Shown here piece after piece: positions 12,484 to 23,833 of a DNA stretch of 64,000 nucleotides (positions are counted from its first letter, which is position 1; the number at the start of each line of letters is the position of its first letter). A program made the translations under genes and the position numbers. The notes beneath the pieces were generated by a model, which ran no database searches, was not told where the DNA came from, and saw only the letters and a list, made by a program, of their open reading frames with translations. The DNA is from Delphinus delphis. Lineage: Eukaryota; Chordata; Mammalia; Artiodactyla; Delphinidae. The stretch spans positions 46,530,418 to 46,594,417 of the forward strand of contig NC_082692.2 in the NCBI RefSeq assembly GCF_949987515.2. The letters run 5' to 3'.

Positions 12484-12984
12484 TGATACCGACCAGGGTT
12501 CTTGGCCTTCCCCAGTCAATAGAAATTGACTAGAGGTCAGACAAGAAATTCAGACAAGTCTTTATTGGGACCCCTGCTGCATCGGGGGAGTGACAACAAA
12601 CAATAGGTTCCCCTGCTTTCTTGCTCCCTGAGGGGGCGAGCTTGTTCCTTATATGGGGTGAAGGTAGGGATGTGTTCAGGGGTCAGCCCAGAGGGGTAGC
12701 TTAGGTGGTTTTCTCACCCCTTAGGTGGTGTTGTGTGCAGGGGGCATGTGCTATACCCTGATTTTGCTCTCAACCCCCTGCTTTTGCTCCAGGCTCTTCA
12801 AAAGTGGCAGTTGGGTTTTTTGGTCTCTTTGTATCTTTTGTCTAGAATTTGTCCCAACTGCACATGGACACAGTTATTTTTAGTCCCATACAGTTTCTTT
12901 GTATTTTGTTACTTGAGGAGAGGTGTGTACAGGTGCAAGCACTGCAGCACTGCAGCAAAGGGTCCCAGGTCCCAGCCTGTCTCA
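12484..12984 (-). repeat. ERV 3' LTR
   Basis: Same termini and order as the 5' LTR, with the TATA element at about 12647-12656 and AATAAA at 12561-12566. It carries a small internal duplication, 'gcactgca' repeated near 12938-12953, absent from the other LTR. In minus orientation the polyadenylation signal does not face the host transcript. Confidence 0.93.
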
Positions 12985-13082
12985 TTCGCCCCTGAGAGAC
13001 TCTACACCCGTATTCTTAAGGAGTAAGGGGCTGAAGGTCTCTTCTTCTGACACTTCTTCCTGCTGGACAGGGGCCACAGACC

Positions 13083-13560
13083 CTAGCTTGCCTCAGAGGC
13101 ATAGAAGTACCTTGCTGACTGTCCCAAGGACCTGTAGGGACCTGGGCCACTCTCTGCTGGAATGGGCTGAATTCCTTGAGCCATCACGAGCCTTACTTCA
13201 AACTGTTGGAGCCTAGAAGACACAAACTCAATAAAAAGGTTAAAAACAATGGCTAGAAAGGAGAAGAACAGCAACAGCCATTAAAGGGACTTCCCTGTCA
13301 GTCTTGTGGTTAGGACTCTCTGCTTCCACTGCAGGGAGCCCTGGTTTGATCCTTGATTGGCAAACTAAGATCCCACAAGCTGTGCTGCACAGCCAAAAAA
13401 AAAAAAAAAAAAGACTAAACAATAGCCATTAAAGGGCCTAGAAAGGGAAGGAACCAGGTTAACTTTGGGAGGGCTTCTTTAACTGTTGACAAGACAGAGG
13501 AGGCGATGTTACTCCTGCCAAGAAGCCATTCTGCTTGGGTATATATTTTTGTTAATCTCA
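13083..13560 (-). pseudogene. env: ERV env transmembrane-subunit remnant, split by a SINE
   Basis: On the minus strand 'W-F-L-P-F-L-G-P-L' ends at about 13437, where the SINE begins. After the SINE the frame continues 'I-V-F-N-L-F-I-E-F-V-S-S-R-L-Q-Q' to a stop at 13083. This is the membrane anchor and cytoplasmic tail of a class I envelope, which anchors the spike in the membrane. Only this C-terminal part is present. The surface subunit, fusion peptide and immunosuppressive-type region were not found. Confidence 0.72.
13289..13412 (+). mobile_element. CHR-type SINE nested inside the ERV env remnant
   Basis: Starts 'acttccctgtcagtcttgtg' and ends in about 18 A after 'cacagcc'. Direct repeats CAAcAGCCATTAAAGGG (13272-13288) and CAAtAGCCATTAAAGGG (13420-13436) flank it with one mismatch. 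It is inserted opposite to the ERV orientation and post-dates the provirus. Confidence 0.92.
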
Positions 13561-13879
13561 GGGTTAATGTTTAATATATTTCTCTATTTTCCGAATGAAA
13601 GGTCTGGACCTATTGGTCCCAGGTCTACTTCTTGGACCAAAAAGTCTTAGTCACAAGTTTACAAGAGTAGGGAAGACAATGCAGTACTAGAAAAAATATG
13701 ACTGAAAAGAAAGGGGTAATAAAATGAAAACCTCCTGTCAGAAAGTTTTTTAAACCTTGTGGGTTCCAAGAGAACAAACTAGAGAACCGTTTTCAATTTC
13801 CCTGCCCATATTGATTAGCGAGGATTGGTGGTTAATTGTCTGCTGAAGCCAAATGGCTTGTTGTTGAATTTTGTCAATG

Positions 13880-14975
13880 TTGGTTTCTACATGGTATGTG
13901 CATCAGGGCTACTTTCTTTGCCTCTCCATCTGCCCTGTTGTTCTCTTGGGTAATTTGAGAATTTTCCTTTTGGTGCACATGGCAGTGAATGACTGCTACT
14001 AGTTCTGGGTTTTGAGCTGCTTCTATGAGATGTAAAATCTCAGCCCCATATTTTAAAGGGGAATTTTTGCATTTTAAGGTCCTCTTTCTTTCCAGACAGC
14101 TCCATGGACATGTAAAACAAGGAAGGCATATTTTGAATCTGTATATATATTTATAATTTTCCTTTCCCTAAGGTTAAGGCTCAAGTTAGGGCTGTAAGCT
14201 CAACCCTCTAGGCTGAAGTGTTGGGTGACAAACGTTTTGCTTCCATAACACTATGAACACTCACAGTAGCACACCCTGCCCTCCTGACTCCATCTTTAAC
14301 AAAACTATTGCCATCAATAAGCTATTCTTCCTCAGTGTTTTCTATGGCCTGGTCTGTTTGATCAGGCCCGCAGACATAAACCAGGTCAAGTGTTTCAAGA
14401 CAGGAATGTGTTAGTTCTGGGCTTTCTGTGGGCATTACTATAGCTGGGTTGAGGGTGTGGCAAGTTTTGAGGGTTACCTTTGGACAGTCAAGGAGTAATG
14501 CATAGTACTTAGTAACGCAGCCTCCAGTTAACCAGTGGTGGCCTTTAATCTCCAAATCCCTTGTACTTGATGAGGGGTCTGGACTTCCAGCAGCTATTTA
14601 AAGGTAAGTTTGTTAGCTTCTTCCACTAATAAAGCAGTGGCAGCTACTGCCCAGAGGCAGCCAGGCCAACCTCAGGCCACGGAATCTAGTTGTTTGGAAA
14701 AATAGACTATAAGCTGAGGAACTTCTCCTAGCTTTTGAACAAGGACCCCCAGAACTGTTCCATGTTCTTCAGCTATGTACAACACAAACGGTTTTTTTTA
14801 AATTGGGGAGACCCAGAGCAGGAGCTCTGGTGAGGGCCTGTTTGATATTATTAAAAGCCTTTTCTTGTTTTCCAGTCCAAAGTAATTGTTCTGTATTTGG
14901 GCCTTTAGTGGCTTTGTATAGAAGCTTAGCCATTAGTCTGAATCCTGGAATCCAAATTCTGCAAAATCCTGCCAT
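13880..14975 (-). pseudogene. pol: ERV RT connection and RNase H remnant
   Basis: Connection: the 68-codon segment at 14769-14975 begins '[12 protein letters not shown]', and a second segment at 14322-14555 reads 'H-W-L-T-G-G-C-V-T-K-Y' and ends in an acidic linker. RNase H: D-G-N-S-F at 14301-14315 carries the first catalytic Asp. Further on, 'H-C-H-V-H-Q-K' and 'N-N-R-A-D-G-E-A-K' near 13900-13990 represent the C-terminal catalytic block. Several stops separate the pieces. Confidence 0.78.
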
Positions 14976-15039
14976 GCCTAAGAAAGTACAAAGTTTTATT
15001 TTGTCTTTTGGGAGCTTAGGCCTAAAATAGCTTGTTCTC

Positions 15040-15660
15040 TATCTGGCGAGAACTGTCTACTTCCAGGGTTTATAATATATCTCAGATATATAATCTCTTG
15101 TTTTGAGATTTGTGCTTTTTTTTTTTTCCCTGGGAGGCACTGTAGCCCTGGGCCCCAAGGAAATTAAGGACTTCAATGATATTCTGAGCTGAGGCCTCCA
15201 TGGTGGGACTACATATTAATATGTCTACGTATTGTAGAATGGCCCCTTCTTTTAGGTGTATTTCCCTTAGCTCTTTCCTTGGGCCTGGACGAACAAGTGG
15301 GGCTGTCTTAAAACCCCTGGGGGCAATACTGTACAGGTATATTGTTGCATTTGTCCATAGCGGGGGTTAGTCCACTCGAAGGCAAACAGATACTGTGATG
15401 AGGGATGAACTGGGATGCAAAAGAAGGCATCCTGAGGTCAAGCACAGTAAAACATTTGGCATCTCCAAGAATCTGGACTAATATATTATAAGGACTGACC
15501 ACAAGAGTATGTATAGGGACCACTACATCATTTACTGATTTAAGGTCTTGTACCATTCGATATTTCCCATTTGGCTTAACAACCGGCAGAATAGGGGTTA
15601 TTGCATGGAGACTGACAGGGCACTAAGAGGCCATGTTTTAAGAATTTATCTATGAGAGGT
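15040..15660 (-). pseudogene. pol: ERV reverse transcriptase remnant
   Basis: The polymerase copied viral RNA to DNA. Seen: 'M-V-Q-D-L-K-S-V-N' then 'G-D-A-K-C-F-T-V-L-D-L' (motif A region) around 15430-15556. A one-base frameshift at about 15430-15436 shifts the reading frame, and P-Q-G-F follows in the shifted frame. The catalytic box reads Y-V-D-I (15220-15231), so the second catalytic Asp of Y-x-D-D is lost. The style is gamma/class I. Inactive on two independent grounds. Confidence 0.85.
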
Positions 15661-15739
15661 TGCAAACTTTTTTTGCTTCCAACTTTATGGGGTACTGTCT
15701 CTTGTTAGGATAAGTGACTTCTGGCTTAAGGCTAATTTT

Positions 15740-16210
15740 TACAGGTTAGGCACTTATAGCCTTCCCAGGGATTCCTTTGTCCCAAACTGCTGGGTTTACT
15801 GTGTGTAGAATATGGTTGGGAATAGACCCTTGTTCTTCCAGCTGATTTGTCTTGGTCAGAGTCAAGAAAAAGGACTGCTTGGGGCCTCCTAATTGTAATG
15901 TGGTTCCAAGGGAGCCCATAAGGTCTCTCCGCAGTAGTGGGGTAGGACACTCAGGCACGTCCAAAAAGCCATGTGAGATCAAACGCTGTTCAAATTGGCA
16001 AGTGAGAGGCCCAGTGAGGAAATGGGTGCAAGGTTTTCTGTTGACATCAGTCACAGTACAGCTTTTGGAGAAAAGAGGCCCAGCATGAGAGACCAGGAAA
16101 GAGTAAGTGGCTCCCATATCAATTAAAAAAATGGTTTTCTTACCTGCCACATCAAGGACTATGCAGGGCTCCTTGATGGAGATAGACATCTCATGGGGGG
16201 AAGCCACCAG
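15740..16210 (-). pseudogene. pro: ERV protease remnant
   Basis: Retroviral aspartic protease cleaves Gag-Pol. The 153-codon open frame ending near 15746 reads L-I-D-M-G-A-T-Y-S-F at the active site (D-M-G-A codons 16109-16120), where the family has D-T/S-G. The catalytic Asp remains but the adjacent residue is Met. Further on, V-P-E-C-P-T-P-L-L-R-R-D-L matches the conserved C-terminal block of class I proteases, with Arg in place of the usual Gly. It precedes the reverse transcriptase in the normal order. Confidence 0.82.
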
Positions 16211-16229
16211 AATCTCCTAGCCATGTCAG

Positions 16230-17787
16230 TCACCCAACATGGCCATCTCGGAATTGGGAGCCCCCCTTCTCCTTCAGGATGGAGGGCATTCCCACTTCCA
16301 ATGACTGGTTTGTTTGCAGACTGGGCATGAGCCAGAGAGCTCTTTTTGTCACTTTTGGGCCCAGTGGCAAGTTGACTTACATTTGAAGCATCCTCCCTTG
16401 CTGGCTTTACCTCCAGGCAGATGGTTAAACTTCCTTGGCCCCCTTGGGTTGTCCTGAGGTTTCAAGGCATGGCTGACATCTGTGGCCATGAGTTTAGCTT
16501 GAGCCCTGGCCTGCTTGTTTTCATGTCAGGTTCTCTCTTCCTCCTCAGCTAGATCTCGATTATTAAATACCCCAAAGGCCACCTCTAGAAGTTGGGGCAT
16601 TGGTGTTTGTGAGCCTAATTGTAACTTTTAGAGTTTCCACCTAATATCAGGGGTAGACTGGCTGATAAAATGTTTTCCCAGCAGGGATTGACCCTAGGGA
16701 GTGGATGGTTCAATGTTAGTAAATTTTCAAAAACCTGCACAAGCCATCCCTGAAAGAGGGCTGGATTTTCTTTTTCTTCTTGGGTCACTCCTTTACCCTT
16801 TGGCTTTTTGATACACTTTCTCATCCCTTCTAATACACATTGGATCATGTGCTTCCTGCCCTCTGTTCCATCCTGGGAATTATAATTACAACAGGGCTCC
16901 TGATTTGGGACTGCGTCTCCACCCTTAAAAAAATGTTGAGATTGGCAAGCTGGCTACCGTGCCCCTGGGCTGCTGCCCCAAATCTGTTTCTCCTCAGGGT
17001 TACAGCAAGTAGACAGGACTATTTGGACATCCTTCCAAGTTAAATCAAAGGCCTGAGTTAGGGTCTGAAACCCTTCAGCAAACATACTACAGTCTTCAGA
17101 AAATTAGCCCAGTCTCTTCTGCTTTGGGCTAAATCAGTTAAAGAGAAGGGCACATGTACTCTAATTGTCCCTTCACCATTTACCACTTCCCTAATAGGGC
17201 CTATTTTTCCTGATCTTGGGTGATAGGAAGTTCCACTATGAGTTACCCTGGAGAGACCTGTCTCTCCCTCCTAGGGTAATGGAGGGTATAAACGGACATA
17301 GGGAGGTGGAGTTTGAGATTGGTCAGAGGGATCTGAAGAAGTAGGTGCCTCCAGGTAAGTACGTGGCTCTAGAGAATCAGGTGGCTCTAGAGAAGCAGGG
17401 GAAACTTGATTTCCCCCCTCCCTGAAAATTGGGGAAGATTAGAAGGAGATCATCTAAAATGTTGGGAGTGTTTTCTGATTACCCTGGCTTTTGATTAAGG
17501 AGCCTCATAGAGTGGGGTTTTGGTAAAGGACTGTGAAGGCTTGGATATAGGGAACCTCAGTCCATTTTCCCATCTTATGAGAGTAAAGATCCAATTGCAA
17601 GATGGTACTGTAATTTAGAGACCCATTTTCAGGCCATTTTTCTCTATCCCCCAACTTATATAAAGGCCAGGCAGTGTTAGTAGAGTTAAAAATTTTCCCT
17701 TTCCAGCCCTTCTATTTCTTTAAATTTCCAATTTTTAAGAATATATTCCAGAGGTGTTTCTTCTGGCTTAGAAGGGGATCCTCCTAT
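16230..17787 (-). pseudogene. gag: ERV gag remnant
   Basis: Gag forms the viral shell. At the expected start the codon is ATA (17785-17787), followed by Gly-Gly-Ser, so the initiator and N-terminal glycine context are recognisable but decayed. A matrix-like stretch with an 'A-W-P-L-Y' motif follows to about 17570. A late-domain PPPY is at 17298-17309. A capsid C-terminal segment (16615-16848) reads T-Q-E-E-K-E-N-P-A-L-F-Q, typical of class I capsids. The nucleocapsid at about 16330-16420 has C-x2-C-x4-H spacing, but the final zinc-binding position is lost at a stop codon and the Gly before His is Cys. Several stops and frameshifts interrupt it, so no functional product is expected. Confidence 0.8.
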
Positions 17788-20644
17788 GTTGAGTAACCTG
17801 CAACCAAGAGCACTCCTAGAAATGAAGTCTGTAATCTCAGAGACATTTATTAGGAGGCTTTTGTCAGAAGGGGATTAGAGTGTCCTCCAAATTCTCATCT
17901 TACCTAATGGGATTTTGAGGGCCCTCTATTTTCCCATAGCCTAACCAGACATCTCTGGTTAACCCAGTCCCTCGCACAAGGGGGCCCCGATAGGGGATGT
18001 GTGAACCAGTGCCAGTGCATTGACAGGACTCTCTTTGATGGAGATCTGGTGTCCATAATGCTTATGTCCTATAACAATTTTTCCTATGTCAGGGTATATT
18101 CCTCGAGATTGAGCATCTGTGAAGCCTTATTAAAGGATGTGGGCTGCTTGGAAGTGGCCAGCCCAATAGGTAGTCTGTAAGGAGGTATGGGCTGCCAAGG
18201 CCTAGAGTGAAGGGGGTCCTAGAGGTACAAAAAGGAACTCCTGGAGGAATTGGAGTTGGGCGCAATGGAAAATGCCACAGGGGTCAGGACCTGAGGGCCT
18301 AGAGGTAGGAGTATTCCCACAGGGGATTTTTTGTGCATAGAGTAAGGTGAGAGACTAGACAGCAGAAGAACCCAAAACCCTATCTCCTATTTGTTTGGCA
18401 GCTGTGATAAAAATTGGGGAGAGCCTGATGATTCCATCTGACACAAGGAACAGTGAGTTTGGACAATGTTTCCCATGTAATTTAACATACAAAATGAACC
18501 CAATTAGTTTAGGACCTCTCTTTAGGATTCTCCAAGGGCCCTTTGAAGCACCCCAAAGTTAGCTGGTGGGGGGGCTCAAAAGAACTTTAATTAGAATTTG
18601 ATACTTGGGATGTCTGTCAAAAATTTCAAAAAGCTTTACAAACACTTGGTCAGTTAGAATCATAGGTGGCTGTGAAACCATTATTCCTAGACTAAGGTGA
18701 AAAAAAAAAAGATTTCAAAAGTAAATACAGATCATTTAAAGGCACAGAAACTCATACAATCTGTTATCAAAAACAGCATTCCAGGAAAACTTTGTTCTCT
18801 TTTGAGAGAGAGAAACCAAATCCAGTCCTGCATCAGCCTACTCATAATAAAATCCATTTACCTAATTAAATTTAATCCCACCTTAGAAAGTCCTGACCAC
18901 ATACAAAATGCTTTTCTCAATATTCCTCTTCCACAAACCTGCAAATTTCTGTAGCCAGAAAGTCTCTTATTCTTTCCATTCAGAAATAACCAGCTTTGGA
19001 ACAAACTCACCCTTTTTCCATTAACAAAATATATTTCCATTCCTCATACATTTCTCTCTGAAAACACACATCCTACTTTCCTTAAGCAACCATGAACTGT
19101 CATTTACATTAGCATTCTATAAATTGGTAGAGAACATCTCAAGGTGACACCAAATAACTTTAGTTTCTCTCTCACAAGAAGACAAAAGTAGGTAAATTTA
19201 GACCTGTTTAACAATTAATGTTCCCAATATTTTATCTTATTTGAAATGGCCTGGATATTCAATGAATTCCTATCATTTAACTTAATTTAGTTTTAAGTTA
19301 CAAAGTTTGGAGGGACTATTTAAATGGACGTTTCCAAAACATAATTATTCCTATAGAGTTTACCAAAACGCTCTTATCTCAGTAACATTTACTTAAAAGT
19401 TTAATCATATCAGGTTATTTTCCATATTAACAGATTTTATAACTGAAACAATATGCACTTATTGACTTTCAGTAAAACCATAGGTACAATAAAAGTATTA
19501 TACTTAATGTTGATGACTCTAAAGACAGATTTGCATTAATTAAACCCACAAGCTTAAGCTATGTCTAATACCAGAGATTAATTAGATATTGAATATTTCC
19601 CAGATCACATTAACCCAAAATGTATTCTGGTGAGCCTCCTTTATGTTTCTGAGAATGTGTATAAGCACTCCATTTCCTCAAACCAATTAAATACAGATCA
19701 TTTACAAGTTAATTTTTCCATAAATACAGAACCAGAGACCTCATAGTTTCCCACTTGAATTTAAAATGGCCCATTTTTTCCCTTGGTCTGGGAGACTACA
19801 GATGAATCAGGTAGTTCCTGAAAGCCCAGGCAGAATAGTTACACTACAAAGCAGAAGAGACAGATGCAAGACCTTAGAGCTCAGGCAGAAAGAATAGTTA
19901 CACTGCAAAAGCAGAGGAGGGAAAAATGCAAGCTCCTTTCTTTTCTTTTTTGTTTTTTAAAATCCCACCAAGTAAGCCAAGCATGGAATCTCAGGGAAAG
20001 TGCACTGCATTTGTATTTCAAGGTTTAAATGCTCCACCATGCCCACAATTTTGGCAGAGACTTCAGGTATAAGGATCCAGGGAGGGGGAAGCGGGGGAGG
20101 GACAGAAAAGACTGAAAAAGGGAAAGAGACAGCAGGAAAATACAGGTGAGAATACTGGGATGATAGGACATCCAGCCAGTTCATGATATGAGGTTTAACC
20201 CCCTATCACTCTCATAAATCTCCTATCAGGGAGAGGCTGCTGGACCAGGGTCTGCACGGTGTGAGGCACGCCTCTCCCACCTCTGTAACCATCAAGGGGA
20301 GCCCTTGCCGGCCAGAGGGAGCATGGTCTCACAAGCTGAGAGGAGTGAGGCTGTAGCTGCCAATATCCAGTCTCTCAGAAGCGGGGGACAGAGGTAAGAG
20401 AGGACAGAGAGAGAAGAGGACAGAGAGAGGAGAAGTGGAGAGATTTCAGGAGAGGGAAAAGACAAGGGGGAGGGGAAAGTGTAGTCTGAATGAGGGTACT
20501 GAGGTCCCCAGGGGCCAGGAAGGCAGACTTACCAAATCCAGTGACACTGAAACAAGAGGTTCAGGTGGCCACTTGTCACCCATGGGGAAGCTTTATTTGG
20601 TGGTCCTGGAGGTACCCAGATCCTCTCCCAAGAAAGGGACAACT
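17788..20644 (-). other. ERV leader (unusually long) between primer site and gag
   Basis: About 2.86 kb with no coding remnant that I recognise. It contains a GA-rich tract at 20390-20480 and an imperfect direct duplication with a period of about 56 bp: 'aatagttacactacaaagcag' -like text at about 19833 and again at about 19890 (not exact copies). The middle (18650-19760) is more AT-rich than the rest. A plausible splice donor, AG|GTAAGA on the minus strand, sits at 17898-17905, just upstream of gag. The open frames at 20435-20852 on the plus strand are antisense to the element and unsupported. Confidence 0.5.
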
Positions 20645-20662
20645 GACCCACATTGGGTGCCA
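20645..20662 (-). promoter_or_regulatory. ERV primer-binding site, lysine-tRNA-like
   Basis: Six bases beyond the 5' LTR, the minus strand reads TGGCACCCAATGTGGGTC. From memory the closest standard site is the tRNA-Lys(1,2) type, with three differences; it does not resemble the proline, histidine or arginine types. tRNA-Lys priming is more typical of betaretrovirus-like elements than of class I. Confidence 0.7.
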
Positions 20663-20668
20663 TAAATC

Positions 20669-21157
20669 TGATACCAACCAGGGTTGTTGGCCTTCCCTAG
20701 TCAACAGAAATTGGCTAGAAGCCAGACAAGAAATTCAGGCAAGGCTTTATTGGGAACCCTCCTGCAGAAGGGGGAAGCGAGAACAAACAACAGGTTCACT
20801 TGATTGTTCACTCGCTGGGCGGGGCAGTGAGCTTGTTCCTTATATGGGGTGAGGGTAGGGGTGTGTCCAGGGGTTGGGCTGGAGAGGTGGCTTAGGTGGC
20901 TTGCCCACCCCTTAGGTGGTGTTGTGTGCAGAGGGCATGTGTAGTACCCTGCTTTTGCTCCCAACAGCCTTTTTTTTCTCCTGGATCTTCAGAAGTGGCA
21001 GTTGACTATTTTTAGTCTTTTTGTATCTTTTTGTCCATAATTTGCCCCAACTGCACATGCATGCAGTTATTTTTAGTCCCATACAGTTTCTTTGTATTTT
21101 GTTGCTCGAGGAGAGGTTTGTCCAGGTGCAAAGTGTCCCAGGTCCCAGCCTGTCTCA
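20669..21157 (-). repeat. ERV 5' LTR
   Basis: On the minus strand it begins TGAGACAGGCTGGGACC and ends GGTATCA, giving the TG...CA termini. It contains a TATA-like element (ccatataagg, 20838-20847) and AATAAA (20746-20751), about 90 bp apart, which delimit a short R region. It pairs with the LTR at 12484-12984. Confidence 0.93.
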
Positions 21158-21161
21158 AACT
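21158..21161. repeat. ERV target-site duplication (right copy, AACT)
   Basis: AACT immediately follows the CTGTCTCA LTR end and equals the left copy. Confidence 0.85.
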
Positions 21162-21179
21162 GAAAAAAAAAGACATGTA

Positions 21180-21425
21180 AAAAATCTCTGGACAGCTGAG
21201 TATTTCAAATATGTTTATTCACAAGTGCTTCAGCATCCATGTAGCCAACAGCTACATGTAGCTACTTAAATTTAAATTTAAATCAATTAAATTAAATTAA
21301 AAATTCAGTTCCTCAGTTACCCTAACCACATTTAAGTGCTCAAAAGCCACGTCTGACCAGTGACAGCACAGAACATGGAAACTTCCATCATCACAGAAAG
21401 ATCTATTGGACTGCATGGCCCTAGT
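21180..21425 (-). repeat. Ancient mammalian DNA-transposon-like element
   Basis: Contains 'gtagccaacagctacatgta', 'gctacttaaatttaaattta', 'agttcctcagttaccctaac' and 'agatctattggactgcatgg', recognisable on the minus strand as the common non-autonomous element starting 'ctgtccaatag'. Family not named with certainty. Confidence 0.5.
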
Positions 21426-22651
21426 ATGTATGAAGCCTCCATGTAGGAAATACAATAGGAGCTATAACATTATAAGCCAACACAATATTAAATTTGGAAA
21501 GAAATGAATCACCACAGAGAAAATGAATAGTTAATAGAATAATATGGCAATTTGAATTATCCTTTGATGGAAATTTGGGGTTTTAAATGGCAAACTGATA
21601 TTTCTGGCCTCAGTAGCTTACATTTGTTAGTTTTAATAATAGAACACGTAAAATTGTTTAATAATGCAGAATGCTGTACACCAACACATTTGTAACATTT
21701 TTAGACTAAATTTTTCAAATAAATCTCATGTAAACTTAAACTATAGCTTGTGTGGTTGCAGTAGAGATGAAGGGTCCCTCCCTGCTCATACTGCCTGCCT
21801 CCAGGGCTGCTGGTTTTGGAGGAAGCCCTGAGTCACCAGCCCCACGGGAGAGCCTGAGCTATGTGGAAACAAACAAACAAATAAAGCAGGCCCTGACTAG
21901 AGTAGGAGAGAATAGTTTCAAAAGAAGATTAAAAATCAAAACTAAACCTAATTTAGCAATGAGACCCCCCTTCCTATTCAAACGATGTTAACTTGAATTA
22001 AACAATTATTAATGACATAGTTAACTTGAATACTTACATTTTCTCCATGAAACTAAGCACTACTGAAACGAAACATTCCAGAAAAATAAAATTAGTAATG
22101 CTGTCATGACTCAGTGCAGGACCAAGTTTTAAAAGACAACTCATGTTTTTCACTTGTAAGTCAAAAGGTTAAAGATGAATAAAGGGCATTGTCATATCTT
22201 AGTATTTTCTAATCACAGAAATTGCAAAGAGATCAGAAATGTCTTCCTCTCAGGATAATAAAGGAATTTTTGTTAGATATGGTACCATATAACAGGGAAA
22301 AAGCCATTGTAAGAATGAAGATTACTCAACTGGTTTATATGAAATTATTATTTCATTTTGATATACATTTGCCTGATGCATAATTTATTAGAAAATGATA
22401 ATTATGTAAAACAAAATGCCAAAATTGTTGTATTTATGAATGTAAAATGATGGATTCTTAAATTGCCTTCTAACTGAAAAGTGCCAGTAAAGATACTTTG
22501 GGAAAGAAATATTGAAAAATATTAAATAGATACATCATGCCATCATACTCTTGCACAAACTATAAAATCCCTGTTTCAGCAACAAAAATAATATTACCAA
22601 GAAGTGTGGCAGGAGTCATTATGGGAAGTTGAATTATTGGATTCTTTTTTA

Positions 22652-22681
22652 TTTTGTTTTGTTTTGTTTTGTTTTGTTTTT
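22652..22681. repeat. (TTTTG)n simple repeat
   Basis: Six near-perfect tttt-g units. Confidence 0.9.
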
Positions 22682-23709
22682 CTAATTTATCCCTGCCATG
22701 CACAGGTTGAATGAGATAGCTATGATGATGTTAACGACTTTTCATGCTTTGGTTTCTTGTAGCCTAAAATAGCAATATAAAACACATATCTGCAACCCCA
22801 TAGCAGATGAAGCTATAATAGAATACATTCCCCATTTATTAGAGACTTATTTATTGTTTTCCATATAAAACTTTCAGAAAATTAAGTATTGCCACATTGT
22901 AAAGCTAGACTATTAGTTTTAGTGTTTCCCCATTCGCTGTGTGGACACATTCAGGCTTAGGATGGTTTTGAACAGATAATGATTTCCCACAGAGAGTGAG
23001 CAAGCTGCATCAGTAACAAAAGCTGGGGGTGGGGGGGCAGTTTATCCATTGCCACACTGTTCCACACAAGACAGCAATCCATAATAGGAAGCTATTCTTT
23101 TAGTGGAAAAAAGAGATGGGAGATACTATTAAAATCATTCTATTTTACAAGAAACTCATCCATATATCAAGCAGAGAATGTATGATAAAAATGTAGGGAG
23201 ATATTCACATAAAAATTAAACCTTTAAGAAAAGAAACATGAGAAAGTATAAAAATCCATGATCAATCAGATACGTGTCATAAACACTGATCATTTACATG
23301 CTAAGAGAATATTGACTATTAAAATATTGACATTTCATGTACAGATTTTATTTTAATATTTCATGATATGTTTTTTTAATTTGAATTATTACCATGAAGT
23401 GCTTTTGTAGTAACAAGAAATATATATGAAGTGGACATGCTATGCATTTTATGGTTTAACTCATCCAGAAAGGAACATATGCTTATAAGAATTAACCACA
23501 CTTCATAAAGAAAGTTAAATGTCAAGTTCTCATATGACCTGTTAATTGTATTCAATAACGTTAAAGGGCAGCATTTGCAAATTTCTTCTGTGCCTAGAAT
23601 TTTAGATTTTGGTGACAAATTTATGATCTTGACCCTCATAGTTAAATTACTTAATTCTGGAATACTTTATGGTTTTTGATTGCATGTTCGACTTTATTTT
23701 CTTTTTCTC

Positions 23710-23833
23710 TCAATTGTATTAGAAAATTTCACATTATTTTCATTTATTTTCTTTTAATATCTGCTGAATTTTCAATTTTATTAGAAAATTCTGCATTATT
23801 TTCATTTATTTTCTTTTAATACCTGCTGACCTT
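23710..23833. repeat. 62-bp tandem duplication
   Basis: Two adjacent copies (23710-23771 and 23772-23833) share 'tcaatt-tattagaaaatt' and 'attttcatttattttctttt' followed by 'aatayctgctga', with a few substitutions. Confidence 0.85.

Larger units (their letters stand above)
12480..21161 (-). mobile_element. Class I (gamma-like) endogenous retrovirus, defective, antisense to KHDRBS2
   Basis: The provirus is about 8.7 kb with LTRs at 20669-21157 (5') and 12484-12984 (3'). A 4-bp target duplication AACT lies at 12480-12483 and 21158-21161. In viral order it carries a primer-binding site, a long leader, gag (matrix, PPPY, capsid, zinc-finger), protease, reverse transcriptase, RNase H and an env transmembrane remnant. 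A 4-bp duplication, the PPPY motif and the protease/RT sequence style point to class I. In the first 60 aligned LTR bases I count 7 differences, so the insertion is old. Every coding segment is broken, and integrase plus the env surface part are missing. Confidence 0.93.

Noticed and set aside
12484..12984. LTR as a promoter for KHDRBS2
   Set aside because: The LTRs face the opposite way, and nothing in the sequence supports host use.
20490..20852. 120-codon plus-strand frame
   Set aside because: It crosses the ERV leader and LTR on the non-viral strand and has no recognisable domain.
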